Under the pieces are notes generated by a model, which worked only from the letters and a program-made list of their open reading frames with translations, searched no databases and was not told where the DNA came from. Shown here piece by piece: positions 1 through 11,700 of a stretch of DNA of 64,000 bases. The stretch lies in NCBI GenBank assembly GCA_038049695.1, contig CP142454.1, positions 75,679,501 to 75,743,500 of the forward strand. The letters run 5' to 3'. Each line of letters begins with the position of its first letter. The stretch's first letter is position 1. A program made the position numbers and the translations under genes. This DNA is from Cinnamomum chago. Taxonomy: Eukaryota; Streptophyta; Magnoliopsida; Laurales; Lauraceae.

Positions 1-1084
1 AAATCTCCCTCTTTGAGCCAAGAGATCCTAGATCTTTGCTTCCAGTGGATCTCCTGGGCTTTTAGAATTTCGTGGAGCTTTAGCTTAGCTTCCTGGAGCT
101 CTAGTCTTGAGGACTCAGAGGGAGAGGAGTCTAGGATGTGTTGACACCTGAGGATGGAGGATTCAGCTTCAAGGATATTTTGATGGACTTGACCAAAAGT
201 GTTCTTACTCCAGAATTTAAGAGCTAGCTTAAGGTTCTGGAGCTTATGGGCGAGAATATACTGAGGATTCCCCACTACTGGAGTGCTCCAACTTGACTCA
301 ACCACTTCAAGGAAGCTGGGGTGAAGAAGCCACTTGTTTTCAAATCTGAAAGGGGCTTTAGGGACGACAGCCTGATTTGAGTGACTAAGGAGGATGGGGC
401 TATGATCAGAGGAGAGCCTAGGGAGATGGAGAACTGTAGGGTCAGAGCTGGAGTCAAGCCAGTGGGAGTTTACTAGCACTCTGTCTAGTTTGGCTGCCAC
501 GTAAGAGAGACCTTGTCTGTTGTTGGACCAGGTAAAGTTGCTACCTAAGGAGGGAATTTCTGAGAGACCAGCTTGCAGGACAGCTGATTGGAAGCTTTTG
601 AGGGAAGAAGGGGAGGCCTGGCGAAGACTGAGCTTCTCATGGTGGGCAAGGGTGGCATTAAAATCTCCTAAGACGCACCAGGGAATGGAGATTGAAGAAG
701 AATCTATAAGCTCTTTCCAAAGGTCTTTCCTGATAGAGGGATTGGTGGATCCGTAAACCCCAGTGATGAGGTAGGAGAGACCTGAGATTTGGTTAAGGAG
801 GAACATGGAGAGGTGCTGGGAGGAGGCTTTGGATATTGAAGCCAAAAATGGATGAGAGGACTTGGATAGACACCAGAGATTGGGGGGGAGATGGAAGAGG
901 AGTTAGAGTGAAAAGAATCAAAGCCAAAATTGGTTAGGCCAAGAGAATGCATGGAGGAGAAAGAAGTCATTGGTTCTGAAATAAAAATCAGGTCTGGGTG
1001 ATGGTTGCGGACTAAATTAACCAAGGCTCTAATGGTTGGGGAATTGGCAATTCCCCTACAATTCCAATATAGGACTTTTAACAT
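1..1084 (-). pseudogene. LINE ORF2, endonuclease/exonuclease/phosphatase part, frameshifted
   Basis: ORF2 would supply endonuclease and reverse transcriptase for target-primed reverse transcription. It starts at an ATG at 1084 that overlaps the ORF1 stop by a few bases (ATGTTAA), the usual LINE arrangement. The start has the hallmark WNCRG motif, followed by HHPDLIFISEP. A frameshift at a G-run near 890 moves the frame; beyond it I read GDFNA (near 650) and SDH (near 400), the later conserved endonuclease motifs. The sequence reaches the window edge still inside the region between endonuclease and reverse transcriptase. The family assignment is secure; the copy is not functional. Confidence 0.85.
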
Positions 1085-2790
1085 GGATGGGAGTGAGGGG
1101 AGGAGGGGCGCTTGTTCTTAGTCCTCCTAGTAATTGGGCCAGTACCAGATGTGGTAGGGAAGTGTCTCCCTTTTCCTGGGGGAGGGGGCCTAGAGGAGGG
1201 GGGAATCTCTGAATTCTTATTTGACTTGGTGCCAGCTGGGAGCTTAGGAAGGATAGGAGAAGTAAGAGGAGAGGAAACCAGGGGGGAAGAGACAGGGACA
1301 GCCTGGATAGGAGGGGCTGAGTTTGGAGCAGTGGAGGGGGCAGAGACCGAGGAAGGAGCAGGGGAGGAGGCAATGGCATTGGTAGGGGCAGGGGAGGTAG
1401 GAGCAGAGGAGGGAATGATGGAAGAGTCAGGGGCAGAGAGGGGAGCAGTGGCAGGGGAAAGAGTGCTGGTGGGTTCAAACCCAGGAGGGGGAGAGGAGGA
1501 AGATTTCTCAAAGTAAGCCTGGAGGTTTCTTCCATAGATTTGAGGGTTAGAGACAGGGTCTAAGAATGAGTAGTTCTCCAAAATATCAAAAGGGTTGGAG
1601 GTGTCAATTGTAGGGGAAGTGGTTTTCTCCATGATGACCGAGACTACATCATAAGGCAAATCATTGATTGAGGGAGTGCCCTGGGAAATCTCAGACTGAG
1701 CAGGAGTAGAGGTTCTAATCTTAGAGAGGAAAGGTTTGAGAGAAACCTGCGAGATGGCAGAGGCAGGAAGGGGAGGGGAGGCCAGAGTTGGTGGAGAGGA
1801 GGCCAGAGTTGCTGGAGAGGATATAGCTAAAGGGGGAGGGGGGGAGGGACCTCCTCAAGTGGACGGTTGACTGAGGGAGAGATGGGATTAAGAAGGGGTT
1901 GGGGCAAGGATTGTGAGGAGGTAGAATGGCCTGTTAAGGTCTTGGAGGTAATGGCTGGGAGACCCTGTGAAAGGGAGACTGGGCTGGTTAAGCCAGGACT
2001 GGTAATGCCCGGGGAAAGAGAGGAGGGGTGAAAGACTTGTGGACAGGTTTCAGGGCTGTGTCCAGATTGAAAACATAGAGGACAGGGATAATGCTCATAA
2101 GAGACCGAAATTTCCAGTTCTCCTTCACCCTGCAGCCCTACTAGGATGGATTGAGGTTTGGGTTTGGAGAGGTCTATATTAACGAGGACTCTGGCGAAGG
2201 TTAAAATCCTTTGGGAGGAGGTTATATCATCCAACTTGATAGGTTGGCCAATGGAGTAAGCTAGAGAGAAGATTATGTGTTGGCTCCAGCAGTGGTAGGG
2301 GAGCCCTGAGAACCTAACCCAGACTGGGGCATAAGAAGGCCAGACAGATTCATCCTGACCTGGGGACCAAGGGAGGAAGAAGATTTTCCTCTTGTTAATG
2401 AGCATGGGGGATTGACCTAGGATGAGAGTTTTGTCTGAAGGAGAGTTGAACCTGAAAATGAAATTACCTTTAATGGTGAGGGACACCAGGCAAGGTCTAG
2501 AGAGAGGCCATAATCTGGCTTTTGCTTCAACCCATTCCAGAGAGGGGCGTTTGCCTGCAAATTTCCCAATCACAGCACAGGAAAAAGATTCTTTGCTAGA
2601 AGATATCATCGAAAGGGGGATCGATGGACAGGGATGGTATGCCATTTTTCCAGGTGGACTGAGGATAGGTGGAAAGGTTGGGAGGATGCGGAGCAGAGAA
2701 TAAGTTGGCGAAGGAGAGAGGGGGAGCTGGTTGAGAAGGGAGTTGATTGAGGGGAGGGGGAGGTTGAAGAATGGAGGTTGAGCTGGGCAA
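1078..2790 (-). pseudogene. LINE ORF1 with DUF4283-like domain and CCHC zinc knuckle, frameshifted
   Basis: ORF1 of plant LINEs encodes a nucleic-acid-binding chaperone protein. The best stretch (2645-1827) has the DUF4283-type core, with WVEAKARLWPL and APVWVRFSGLPYHCW, then a C-x2-C-x4-H-x4-C knuckle (CPLCFQSGHSPETC). A second stretch (1659-1078) is rich in Pro/Ser and ends in a short basic tail. A one-base shift near 2600 separates the N-terminal part (2790-2596, containing WKNGIP) from the core. A second shift lies in the C-run near 1835. The stop at 1078-1080 overlaps the ORF2 start. Confidence 0.82.
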
Positions 2791-2974
2791 GGGCGGGAAA
2801 GCTGAGAGATTCTGGTTCTGGTTTGAAAACTGATTGAGGAAAGGGGGGAAGACCAGAGATGGAAAGGCGAGAGAGGTAGAGATTTGAATGTCTGGAGGCC
2901 GGGCCTGGCTGGTCAGTTGGATCTGACCTGGATGGTGGGCCTGGCCTGGAGGGAGGGACAGACCTGGGGGCTGA

Positions 2975-3262
2975 CTAAGAAGAGGGGGAAGAGAGCCAAG
3001 ATTGTTGCCTGCTACAGGAGTTGGGAGCGGGAGGGCGGGAACTATGGGGATTTGAAAATTTGAAGCTGGGAGCTGGGAGGGACAAAAAGGCTGGGTGGGT
3101 GGAGGGGGGGAAAAAAACTGGGGGGGCTGGAGGTCTGGGTGGCTGGGGGAGGAGGAGAGGGAAGGAAGAGGGGGCTAGGGCTGAGGGACTGGGGGACTGT
3201 TGGAGGAGGTGGGGGCGGAGGTGGGGGGAGGAAGAGGGGGCTTGGGCTTGCATCTCTTTCAT
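2975..3262 (-). other. LINE 5' region: purine/pyrimidine-biased, Pro-rich on the minus strand
   Basis: About 290 bp are almost pure G/A on the plus strand, so minus-strand frames read as Pro-rich low complexity. It lies just before ORF1 and probably represents the LINE 5' UTR or a variable ORF1 leader. The open frames here follow from base composition and are not credible genes. Confidence 0.5.
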
Positions 3263-3436
3263 GTGAGTAATATGAATTTGTTGAACACCACATATGCATA
3301 CATGGCATACTTCTGGAATGCATGACAAAGATGATTGGCTGTTACAATCTGACAATCATCTAATAATTACAGTAGTGATCTTGGAAAAGGAAATTTGCCC
3401 TCCATACTGATCAATTTTAATTTATTTTGAATTCAG

Positions 3437-3566
3437 GCCATGTCTGTGTTGAAAGCTGTTTTGATTCCCAGCTCGGTTTGAACAATGTCTTCTAAATCTA
3501 CCCTAAGAAGCCAAAGAAGATGGAAACAAAATATAGGAGGATGAATTTTTCATCTCGGAATTTGTC
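3437..3566 (+). pseudogene. Terminal exon (exon 3) remnant of a fourth DUF674 gene
   Basis: After an intact acceptor (attcag, 3431-3436) the sequence matches exon 3 of genes A, B and C. It opens with Ala-Met-Ser and continues LLKA-like, then hits a TGA where the other copies read GTTTTGAGC, a one-base deletion. The preceding 170 bp match the end of intron 2 of gene A, and the following 130 bp match its 3' flank. Exons 1 and 2 should lie upstream, but the LINE occupies that position and the window ends. This copy is therefore the oldest visible member of the array, now without its body. Confidence 0.8.
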
Positions 3567-3694
3567 GAAGGCTTAGGTCTGACCACTTCCAGGATTTTGA
3601 AATACGGTTTCTTGCCCAAATCTCCAAAAGAAAATATACTTGAATATCTTGGCTTGTCCTTATTATGCTTGTGAAGAACTACAATTTATATATA

Positions 3695-4767
3695 TGAAAG
3701 CGGCTGTCTCCACTTACCAATTTCAGATTTGATTTTGACTATCTTCAAGTTTGACCTTCTTAATAGCATCCATTGAAGTTTTTTACCTCTTAATATCAGT
3801 CATTGATTGATTTTCAATCCATCCGTTTCCAAATTTTAAAATCGATTATTCTGCATGCTCCTTTTCTCCTCTTCGTTACATTTCCAAGCTCACTTTTCAT
3901 CTTCTACCAAGACTCTGGAGAAGTGCTGAGAGGACGATGACGACCACCAATTCAAAAGCCCAGATCCTCCCTGCAAGAAATGCCGAGAATCTCCTTTTTG
4001 TCCAAGATTTTATCAAGGTAGAAGAAAAATGAGACAGAGTAAGATTGGTTCTCAGTTCCAAGGCCTCTCTACATTCTCTCTCTGTGAATAACGTTTACAT
4101 TTATTCTCACAGCATTAAGTTCACTCAATTCTCATTCCATTTAAGGCCGAGTAAACTATGCTTCAATACTCTTATCTCTCTCTCTTTCAACTAACGTTTT
4201 CCATGAAAAATAGATTTCGACCTTTCTGTTCCATATCTCTCCAATTGATCCCTCAGGTCTGTTCATTTCGCTCAATTTTCTTTGTTCAAATTCTTTTTGC
4301 TCTTTTTTTTTTTTTTTTATGTAGCATGTGTTTCTTAGTATGTCATGTATTTGCTAAAGTGGGTTCAGAGAAATTCCAATTGATGATTTTTGGTTTCAGT
4401 GCTAATGGTTTTTAATTTTTCTTTTTAAAAGTTAATAATAATATATTGTGATGTTATGTTGAAATGCCATCTTTTAATTGCATCAAGAATTTCCCCAGGC
4501 TAATTATTATCAATGATGAAGGCAATATCAGCGTCCTGGAAATGAAATGGGATCGATCCCAAAAATCAAGATTGATCGGTATAAATTACGTCAATATTTT
4601 CCTTTCAAGAAAATCTTATATCCTTTTTTGCTTTTTATGTCATTAATAGGTGTCAAACTCTTGATTTTTTATACATTTTGATTTCCTAATGTGCTTCATA
4701 CATCTAATTTTTTAAGATGTAAATTATTTCTTTACTGCCCGGGCTAAGCACGGGCCTCCTTTGCTAG
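3695..4767 (+). mobile_element. Helitron-like non-autonomous element
   Basis: The right end has the Helitron signature: a GC-rich hairpin GCCCGGGC-TAA-GCACGGGC (4737-4755), a short spacer, then CTAG (4764-4767) followed by T. The element interrupts sequence that is continuous in gene A's 3' flank: 3567-3693 matches 13070-13195 and 4770 onward matches 13196 onward. The left end, expected to be TC after an A, could not be fixed. No Rep/helicase coding is present, so it would depend on an autonomous partner. Confidence 0.65.
3937..4019 (+). other. Possible captured first exon inside the Helitron-like element
   Basis: An ATG at 3937 opens 27 clean codons beginning MTTTNSKAQILPARNAEN and ending ...DFIK, directly before a GTAGAA donor-like site at 4018. 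A TC-rich leader-like stretch precedes it. Base composition is richer in G+C than the surrounding element. Helitrons often capture gene pieces, so this may be one. I do not recognise the protein, and a chance short ORF is possible. Confidence 0.3.
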
Positions 4768-5350
4768 TTTGTTATGAATGAAGTTTAATGATGTGCCTTT
4801 AAAAGTGCGTATATACTTTTTTGTGGTATTGGATACCAAATGGGGTTGGTACGTTTTATGTCAATTTTTCATAGATTGGACCCAATGGAAGTTTGTATCA
4901 GCATATTTGATGGGCATGTTGCCACTCTTTCTCCAGTGTTCCAACATTTTTTCACACTGACATCTCTAGCCTGTGGACATTCCAGCTGCTACCAAGACAT
5001 GGGCTTTTTCCACAACATGACAAGCAAATTATATTAGGTTAAAGCCCACCTAGTGAGGAACCGGGATCCTGCTTAGGCTGAGGTGAGGGATATCCAGGCC
5101 AAGCCCACCTTTAAAAACACTAGCCTGCATTGAGCCCAAGCCCGAAACGGGCCTTAAAAGCTAGGCACGAGCTTGGATGTGTTACACGCATGTGGCCCGC
5201 GCCCACCTTTTTTAGATAATTGGGTCAGACCAAGTCGAACTTTTAGTGATCACTCTTTTGGGCTTCCTAATCACTTGTTATCGAAAATGAATCACAAACT
5301 ACATATATTGCTTATTTGGACAGGCTTTGGGCCTAATACTTAATTCAACC
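4768..5350 (+). repeat. Duplicated DUF674 3' flank and intergenic sequence
   Basis: 4768-5040 matches the 3' flank of gene A (13196-13490) and partly that of gene B (28800-28930), including a shared stretch around GGACATTCCAGCT. 5100-5350 resembles 13620-13730 plus 20690-20890. The tandem duplication unit therefore included the downstream intergenic DNA, and the second half was later pushed away from gene A by insertions. Confidence 0.65.
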
Positions 5351-5387
5351 CAACATACATATCAACGGGCCCAGCCGGAGTACTCAT

Positions 5388-5389
<2 letters not shown>

Positions 5390-5419
<30 letters not shown>
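5390..5419. repeat. (AT)n microsatellite
   Basis: About 15 uninterrupted AT dinucleotides. Confidence 0.95.
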
Positions 5420-5421
<2 letters not shown>

Positions 5422-8199
5422 GAAGCGAAGTGGATTTGATTTCCAATTTCGATTTCAATTTTAGATTTGATTTTGACTGGCTTATAATTTTTTACCTCCT
5501 TCTAATGCCAGGCCCTACCAACTAATGGGCCATTAATCCTACTAAGTAATGGCCCATTTAATATCCAAATTCAGCCCAGAACGTTAGCCCATTTAATATC
5601 CAAATCAGTTCCAATTGATTTTGACTCATCCAATTTACCAAATTAATTGAGTTTGACCCGAGCAAACGGGTCGGATCGGGGTAAATTAGGTCGGGTCAGA
5701 GATAAAGCACACTTTTTTTTACCCAACCTGACCGTGTATTTTTAATAAGATGGTGAAACTGCCATTACACCATAAAGTATCTTTTTGTTAATAGTTATAA
5801 ACAAAATTAATTAATGAGAAAAGGAGCCGGTCCCACTTTGGAATATTGATCGTAAGTTGGAATTTATCTATGAGGTATTTATAAAAATAACTATATTTTT
5901 AGAATATTGACCCCTATAAATACTGTTCTTATTATTTTCATACTTATGCATTGTACTTTAAACATAGATTATCAAACTTTTGAAATAACTATTTTATATG
6001 ATTTCATATATAGTCATTAATTTTTTAGGACAATCATTTTACAGTAAAACTAAATTCAAATGAATATATAATATATGGAATTGATCAACAAAAATAATAA
6101 GTTTGATAATTAATAAGAAAATGACAATATTATTGAAAAAAAAACTCGCGACAACAGCATGAAGCTAAAGAGGAGGCAAGAAACTTTCCATGTAACTGAT
6201 GTACTATCATGCACGCTTGCCCAGGGAGAAAGGTTGGAGTCTGATTTTTTCCTTTTTTGTGTACGTGGTTTTAACTTTTATAAATCATGATGTAAATGGA
6301 GTGAAACACTACAATAGACCCCATTTATTAAAAATCACAATTATTGAGGCAAACATCCTTACTATTTATGGGATACCTCAAATTCTCACCGCAAATTTAT
6401 TCTCTGATAAAAAAATATATACAAAATACTGGAGTTTCCCAAATAAAGTTTTTTTTCTTTGATTTGGAATCTCCATCATGCCTTTTGTCTATTAAGAAAC
6501 TCTCAATATCATACTATTTCTATCAAAGCAATAGCATTTGAGTGTTAATGGGTCACAGTGTCTATATAGTGCCACTAATCTAAGGAATTTCAAGTATTTT
6601 TTTTTATTCTGATTATATGATTTTTTTTCTTTTTTTTTTAGAATGTAAAATGCCGATTTCTAGGTTGTCTGGTTTATTTAATCTTTAGTCTTTTTTATTT
6701 AATCCACTCTCGATTCTGGGATGTCTTCTTTCTTTTCTATATATTGATTTTGATTGTACACTTCTTCTTTTTTTAAGAATGTGGAACTAATGGTAAAAGG
6801 AATCTCCAATAATATTGGTCAATCTAAATAAAGAATTAAGCTCATTCTTATTATTATCATAAAATTCAACTTTCTCCAATATAATTATATTTCTCTATGT
6901 CAACAAGAGAACTTTCATTTTTTTCCATTCATTTACTTTTAAGTTCATTGTGATTTCTTAGAGCAACTTCAATTATTTTTTTGTTTATTTGTGTCTCTTT
7001 TTAGTACCGTCTCATGTCTCATTTGCATGCATAGTTTAGATTAGTGTTCAACTCATTTTAAAATGTGAACATCTTCAGACAATTAGTGCAATTACTAAAC
7101 ATTTCAATTTGAGAAATAAACCTTTTTTAATTCATTTACTTTTGATCGAGTTCATCATATTTTGTTTGAGCAATTTTAGTTATGTCATTTTAATATGATT
7201 GATACAAAATAATCATCATTTTAAAATTTCTATAGATTTGCAATATTTTTATGGTTTGTATTTGTATGGTTTTCATAGATAGTGAGTTTCTTTTGTTTCC
7301 CCTTTTTTGTTTCAACTTTTGGGTATTGGGTTCTCCTTGGTTTTTTTTTTTCTTTTAAATCACTTTTTATCATGGGATTTTCTGTGAATTCTCATTTTTC
7401 TGTTTTATTATTAAAGATTTTTTAATGCTTATCACTATGAGTTAATTATTTATTTTACTTCCATTGGGTTCTTTAAGTTCTCTTTGTGAAATCTTTTTAT
7501 AGATTTTTCTTATTTCTTTTGTGTCATCATATTTCCATTTTTTGAGTATTAGATTATCATAAGTTAGTTTGGTTCTTCTAAATTTCTTTTATCAATGTAT
7601 TGTCTATGAATCTTTATTTATATATATTTTTATAGCCTTTTTAATAAAATTTATTTTATTTGATTTTGTATTTCTTTTATTATAATTTCTCACTTGGGAT
7701 GAGTTTTAGTTTTTTTTATTATTGTTTTTCATGAATTTTTGGATTCTTTTGTCTTTGCCCTTCTATGCTCCATTTTTTAAGTTTTTTTTTTCTCACGGGT
7801 GTTTGATTCTTTTAAATTGTTTATGTTATTGAGTTGATTATGGATTTTCATTTCTATGTTTTATTTGTATGTGTCTTTCAAATTTCATTAGATTTTATTC
7901 ATAGTTTATATTGTTTGTTTGTTTTGATTTATTTTTTTTAGTTTTTTTTATCATTAATCTTCAATTTTCGTGGGCTTGTGTTTTTTTTATTTTAATTATA
8001 TGCTATTCGGTATAGAATTCTTATGGACTTCTTCTCTTTTTCCTCTCTCTTAAACTAAAACCTTTTGTATTTAATTTTAAAGAAACTGATCATAAATTTC
8101 TTTTATAAATTTTAACATTATAATTATATTGACACGGGCGTGTTTTTCTAATTGACTGTGAACTAATACGAAGTACAATTTATTTTGAAATCAAAATCC
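5420..8199. other. AT-rich intergenic DNA, no gene seen
   Basis: From about 6550 the plus strand is strongly T-rich, with many T-runs and short TTTTATTT/TTGATTTT words. All open frames are short and composition-driven. I see no exon, RNA gene or clear element boundary. Confidence 0.6.
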
Positions 8200-8625
8200 T
8201 CGATGTAGGTGCTTCTACATACGGACTCTTTGAGTGTACATGACGGCCCGTGAATAGTTCACTCAAGAATACCATGCAATTTTACCTCACCAAATCGGGA
8301 CACCTGATTTTGTGTGAGCACCGACTATGTATCACCCCGTCCAACATGGTAAGATTTAGAAAACGAAAAGTCTACCCGTCCCGAATAAGAGCCTGACTGG
8401 CAGCCCGGGCTCCCATTCGCTGGGATCCGTGATGGGAGCCCCGAGTCTGGATCAAGGTGGGTAGCACCGCTGATTTATTGGTCCCAATGAAGAGTCCAGC
8501 TACACACTCCGACTGAGCCCGGAGGACCCTTGGATCTCAGGGGAGGCTGGGATCCAACGGACCCCAAAGGGCCCGGGATCCCAATCGGGGCACCCCAGTC
8601 AGGGTGTCTAGTAGACTTTTTCCCC
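8200..8625. other. GC-richer segment of unknown origin upstream of gene A
   Basis: Composition jumps from very AT-rich to about balanced or GC-rich, with runs such as GGGAGCCCCGAG and GGGCCCGGGATCCC. Genes B and C have no counterpart; homology among the three genes begins only near 8640. It looks like an insertion that now forms the distal 5' region of gene A. No terminal repeats were found. Confidence 0.45.
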
Positions 8626-8769
8626 AGTGAATTACACGAACAGAATCTATTCCATTGGCTCTTTATTAATAAATGCTTTGGATGCCAAAGACCAGCGCTT
8701 GTACTTCTCTTTGCCAAAGACACTTTCCCCATTTCGATGCCGGAGAGCAAACGGGAGCAGCAGAAAACC

Positions 8770-11700
8770 ATGGCAGCCAAACAGATGAGCTTGACTCTCC
8801 TTGTGGACGAGAAAAGGAAGAGGGTCATCTATGCAGAATCCGGCAAGGACTTTGTAGAAACCCTCCTCAGCTTCTTGACATTGCCCCTAGGAACTGTCAT
8901 CAAGCTCTCCGGCAAGCAATCCAAGATGGGTTCCTTCACCATGTTATATCAGAGCTTGGAGGATTTTGATTTGGAGCTCCTAAGTACTGAATCATGCAAA
9001 GACATGCTGCTCAATCCCAAAAGCTCTGCAGTAGAACTATACAAGAATCTACATCCAATGTTTGATTTAGGAGCCACTAAACCTACCCAGTACTATGTCT
9101 GTAGCTCTTGGAAACATGGCTTTGAAGAGCATACGGGCAGTACTGTTGAGAACGTTCGGTGTCATTGCGGGAAAACTTTGAATTGCAGGATATATGAAGA
9201 GAAGGGGGCTGTTGATGATGTTGGGGGAGATGGGGTGTTTCTAAAGGGAAATATGAGGTTTATGATAAGGGATGATCTGCAGGTGTCTGTTGTTTCTTCT
9301 TCTACGTGCTTCGCTCTGCTGAGGGAACTTGGCATCAGTGATGCATCTGTGCTTGTGGAGAGAAAAGTGATTGTTGGTGAAGAGGAGGTATGTGGTTGAA
9401 TTGAATCTAAGTTTGGGTAATTTGGATCTCATTTTCCTTTCCAGGAATATTGTCTTGAATTCATGTTGGGGGGAATTTGGAATGTGGCTGACTTTTCATT
9501 CCTGAAGTCCTTGTTTCATTTATGCTGAAATTCCTGCAGGAGATTTTCACACATCATGAAGCCCTTAATAAATTCTTGGTTTCATGGCTACTAAATTTAT
9601 GATGGGAATTACACTTGTATAAACATCTCTTGTATACAAATTCAAATGTGCAGATACTATAGCATATCAGATGTAAAAATAAATAGCTACTAGAGTACAT
9701 CAATGGATAAACACTATACTATTAGATGGGTCTCACTTTATCTGAAAATGCTACACTCAAACGTGGGTGTCACCTTTAGGAATCAAGAAAAACATTGTGG
9801 CACCTAAAATTCCTACATAAGGAATTGTCAAAAAGAATAATATGTAATTATAAATTCATAAATTCCAAGATATGAAATCTACTCTCATCCAAATGTGGAG
9901 ATGCAATAATGTGATGGTTGTCCCCGTGGCATTTTCAAATTCCATGTTTCTCTGCTAGAACCCTTAATTCCAACCACATGAAAAGTCACTTTTAATCCTT
10001 TGGAATTCCCGAATTCCAACCCCCTTAAGCATTTCTGAAAGCTCCAGCCAAGAGGATGATTCGGGATTCCACAAAAGGGACAGCTTCTGGAGAATTTATG
10101 AATTCTCCAAGCATGAGTCTTTTGAATTCTTTGAAAGAAACAGGACCTTGTGGATTCTAAGCAATGACTTTCTATCAAATTAGTTAAAGGACCTTTTGTA
10201 TAGGTGGCATTGAATTCTTATGATATTTAAGCAATGTCTTTCTGTTAAAGGGGGATAAAAGTGAAGTATTAAAGGTGAAAATTTACAAGGGGCGCCAATC
10301 TTCCCTTTAGGAAATGGCTGCCCTTACCCACCACCACCCAAGTGAAATATTAGGAAAATGATGTCCCATCTAGATCTCCCCCCCACCCCCTTCATTCCTC
10401 TCCTCGACACGTGTTTGAACAAAACTGACTTTACTATAAGTTTTGAGGAATTGAATAGGAAGTAGGCGAATAGGCCCTTAGTCGAAAGTTCATTTGTTTG
10501 TTTCCCCTTCTTGTAAGGGATACTAACCCAAGAAAAATGTACTGCTCCTGTTGCATTCAGGTTTTGCATCTGCTTAAGTGTTTGTTACTATCCAAGACAC
10601 CTTTAACAGATGTATTTCTGGGGGAGCTCAACACTATTGATGTGGTAGACCTTGATCTGAATGTCACATGTCATGATTTCAAAGATAATCAATCTCAATC
10701 AGAGAAAGAGATGGGCGGTGACTCCAAGAAGATGAATGTAAAGTTAATTATGAGCAAATCAAACCACAGGGTCTTGTATGCGGACGGTGGGGAAGAATTC
10801 ATAGCTCTTCTCTTTGGCTTCCTTTCATTTCATCTTGGTTATGTTGCTAAATGCTTTGGTGGATGTACTGGCATGGGATATTTCGATAACTTAGTCGGTG
10901 CTCAATCTCAAACAGACAAAGAGATGGGCGGTGACTCCAAGAAGATGAATGTAAAGTTAGTTCTGAGCAAATCGAACAACAGGGTCTTGTATGCAGAAGG
11001 TGGGGAAGAGTTCACAGATCTTCTCTTTAGCTTCCTTGCCTTTCCTCTTGGTTCCATAGTTAAATGCTTGGGTGGATGTACTGACACGGGATGTTTAGAT
11101 AACTTATACAAGAGCGCCGAAGATTTGAGCTGTAAGGACTGCATGATATCTGGGGGATGCAAAGACATGCTACTCGACCCAAAGCTACCACCGTATTTTG
11201 GGACCAAGAATCAGCTACTAAAGATCAAAGAACAAGTTCCACGTAATCCCAAGTTTGTTTTCTGCGCCACTTGCCATGGCTCTGCTGCTTTTATTACAAG
11301 CTCTAGGATGTGCTGTCATTCGAGTAGGAGGGACGTAGAATTATCCACCACCAACCCAAAGTTTCCTGGTGCGGTGACGGAGCTTGGAGGCGCATTTGTG
11401 GCTGGACAAGCAATGTTCATGGTAACTGACGAGTTGGCTGTGAAACCTCTTTCAACCATGACGGGCATCTCTCTTCTTAGCAAATTCAACATCCCCATCA
11501 GTGACATAGAGGAGCAGATTGTGTGCATTGGGGAAAAGGAGGTAAAGGAAAATAACTATATACATAAATGAATTTTGTATCTGCAACAAAGCCAAATCAA
11601 GGCTATATATTAGTGAATAGGGGCTATTCATTGGTTGGGCTAGCCCAAATGAATGCTTGTCCGACGGATGGTATAAAAACTAGTCCTGACTTGCCCAGAG

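Larger units (their letters stand above)
1..3262 (-). mobile_element. LINE (non-LTR) retrotransposon, decayed, cut by the left window edge
   Basis: On the minus strand a gag-like ORF1 is followed by an ORF2 that opens with an APE-type endonuclease domain, the plant L1-type order. The element reads right to left, so its 5' end is near 3262. There the sequence changes abruptly to intron 2 of a DUF674 gene: 3263 onward resembles about 12785 onward in gene A. The reverse transcriptase and 3' tail lie beyond position 1, so target-site duplications cannot be checked. Several frameshifts, mostly at C/G runs, show the copy is dead. Confidence 0.85.

Noticed and set aside
1056..3323. Several long open frames rich in Pro, Gly, Glu or Leu on both strands
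   Set aside because: They are other-frame readings of the LINE ORF1 and its purine-rich 5' region; only the DUF4283/zinc-knuckle frame has family motifs.
8530..8769. An 80-codon in-frame N-terminal extension of gene A
   Set aside because: It runs into the unrelated GC-rich segment and has no counterpart in B or C; the conserved start is MAAKQ.
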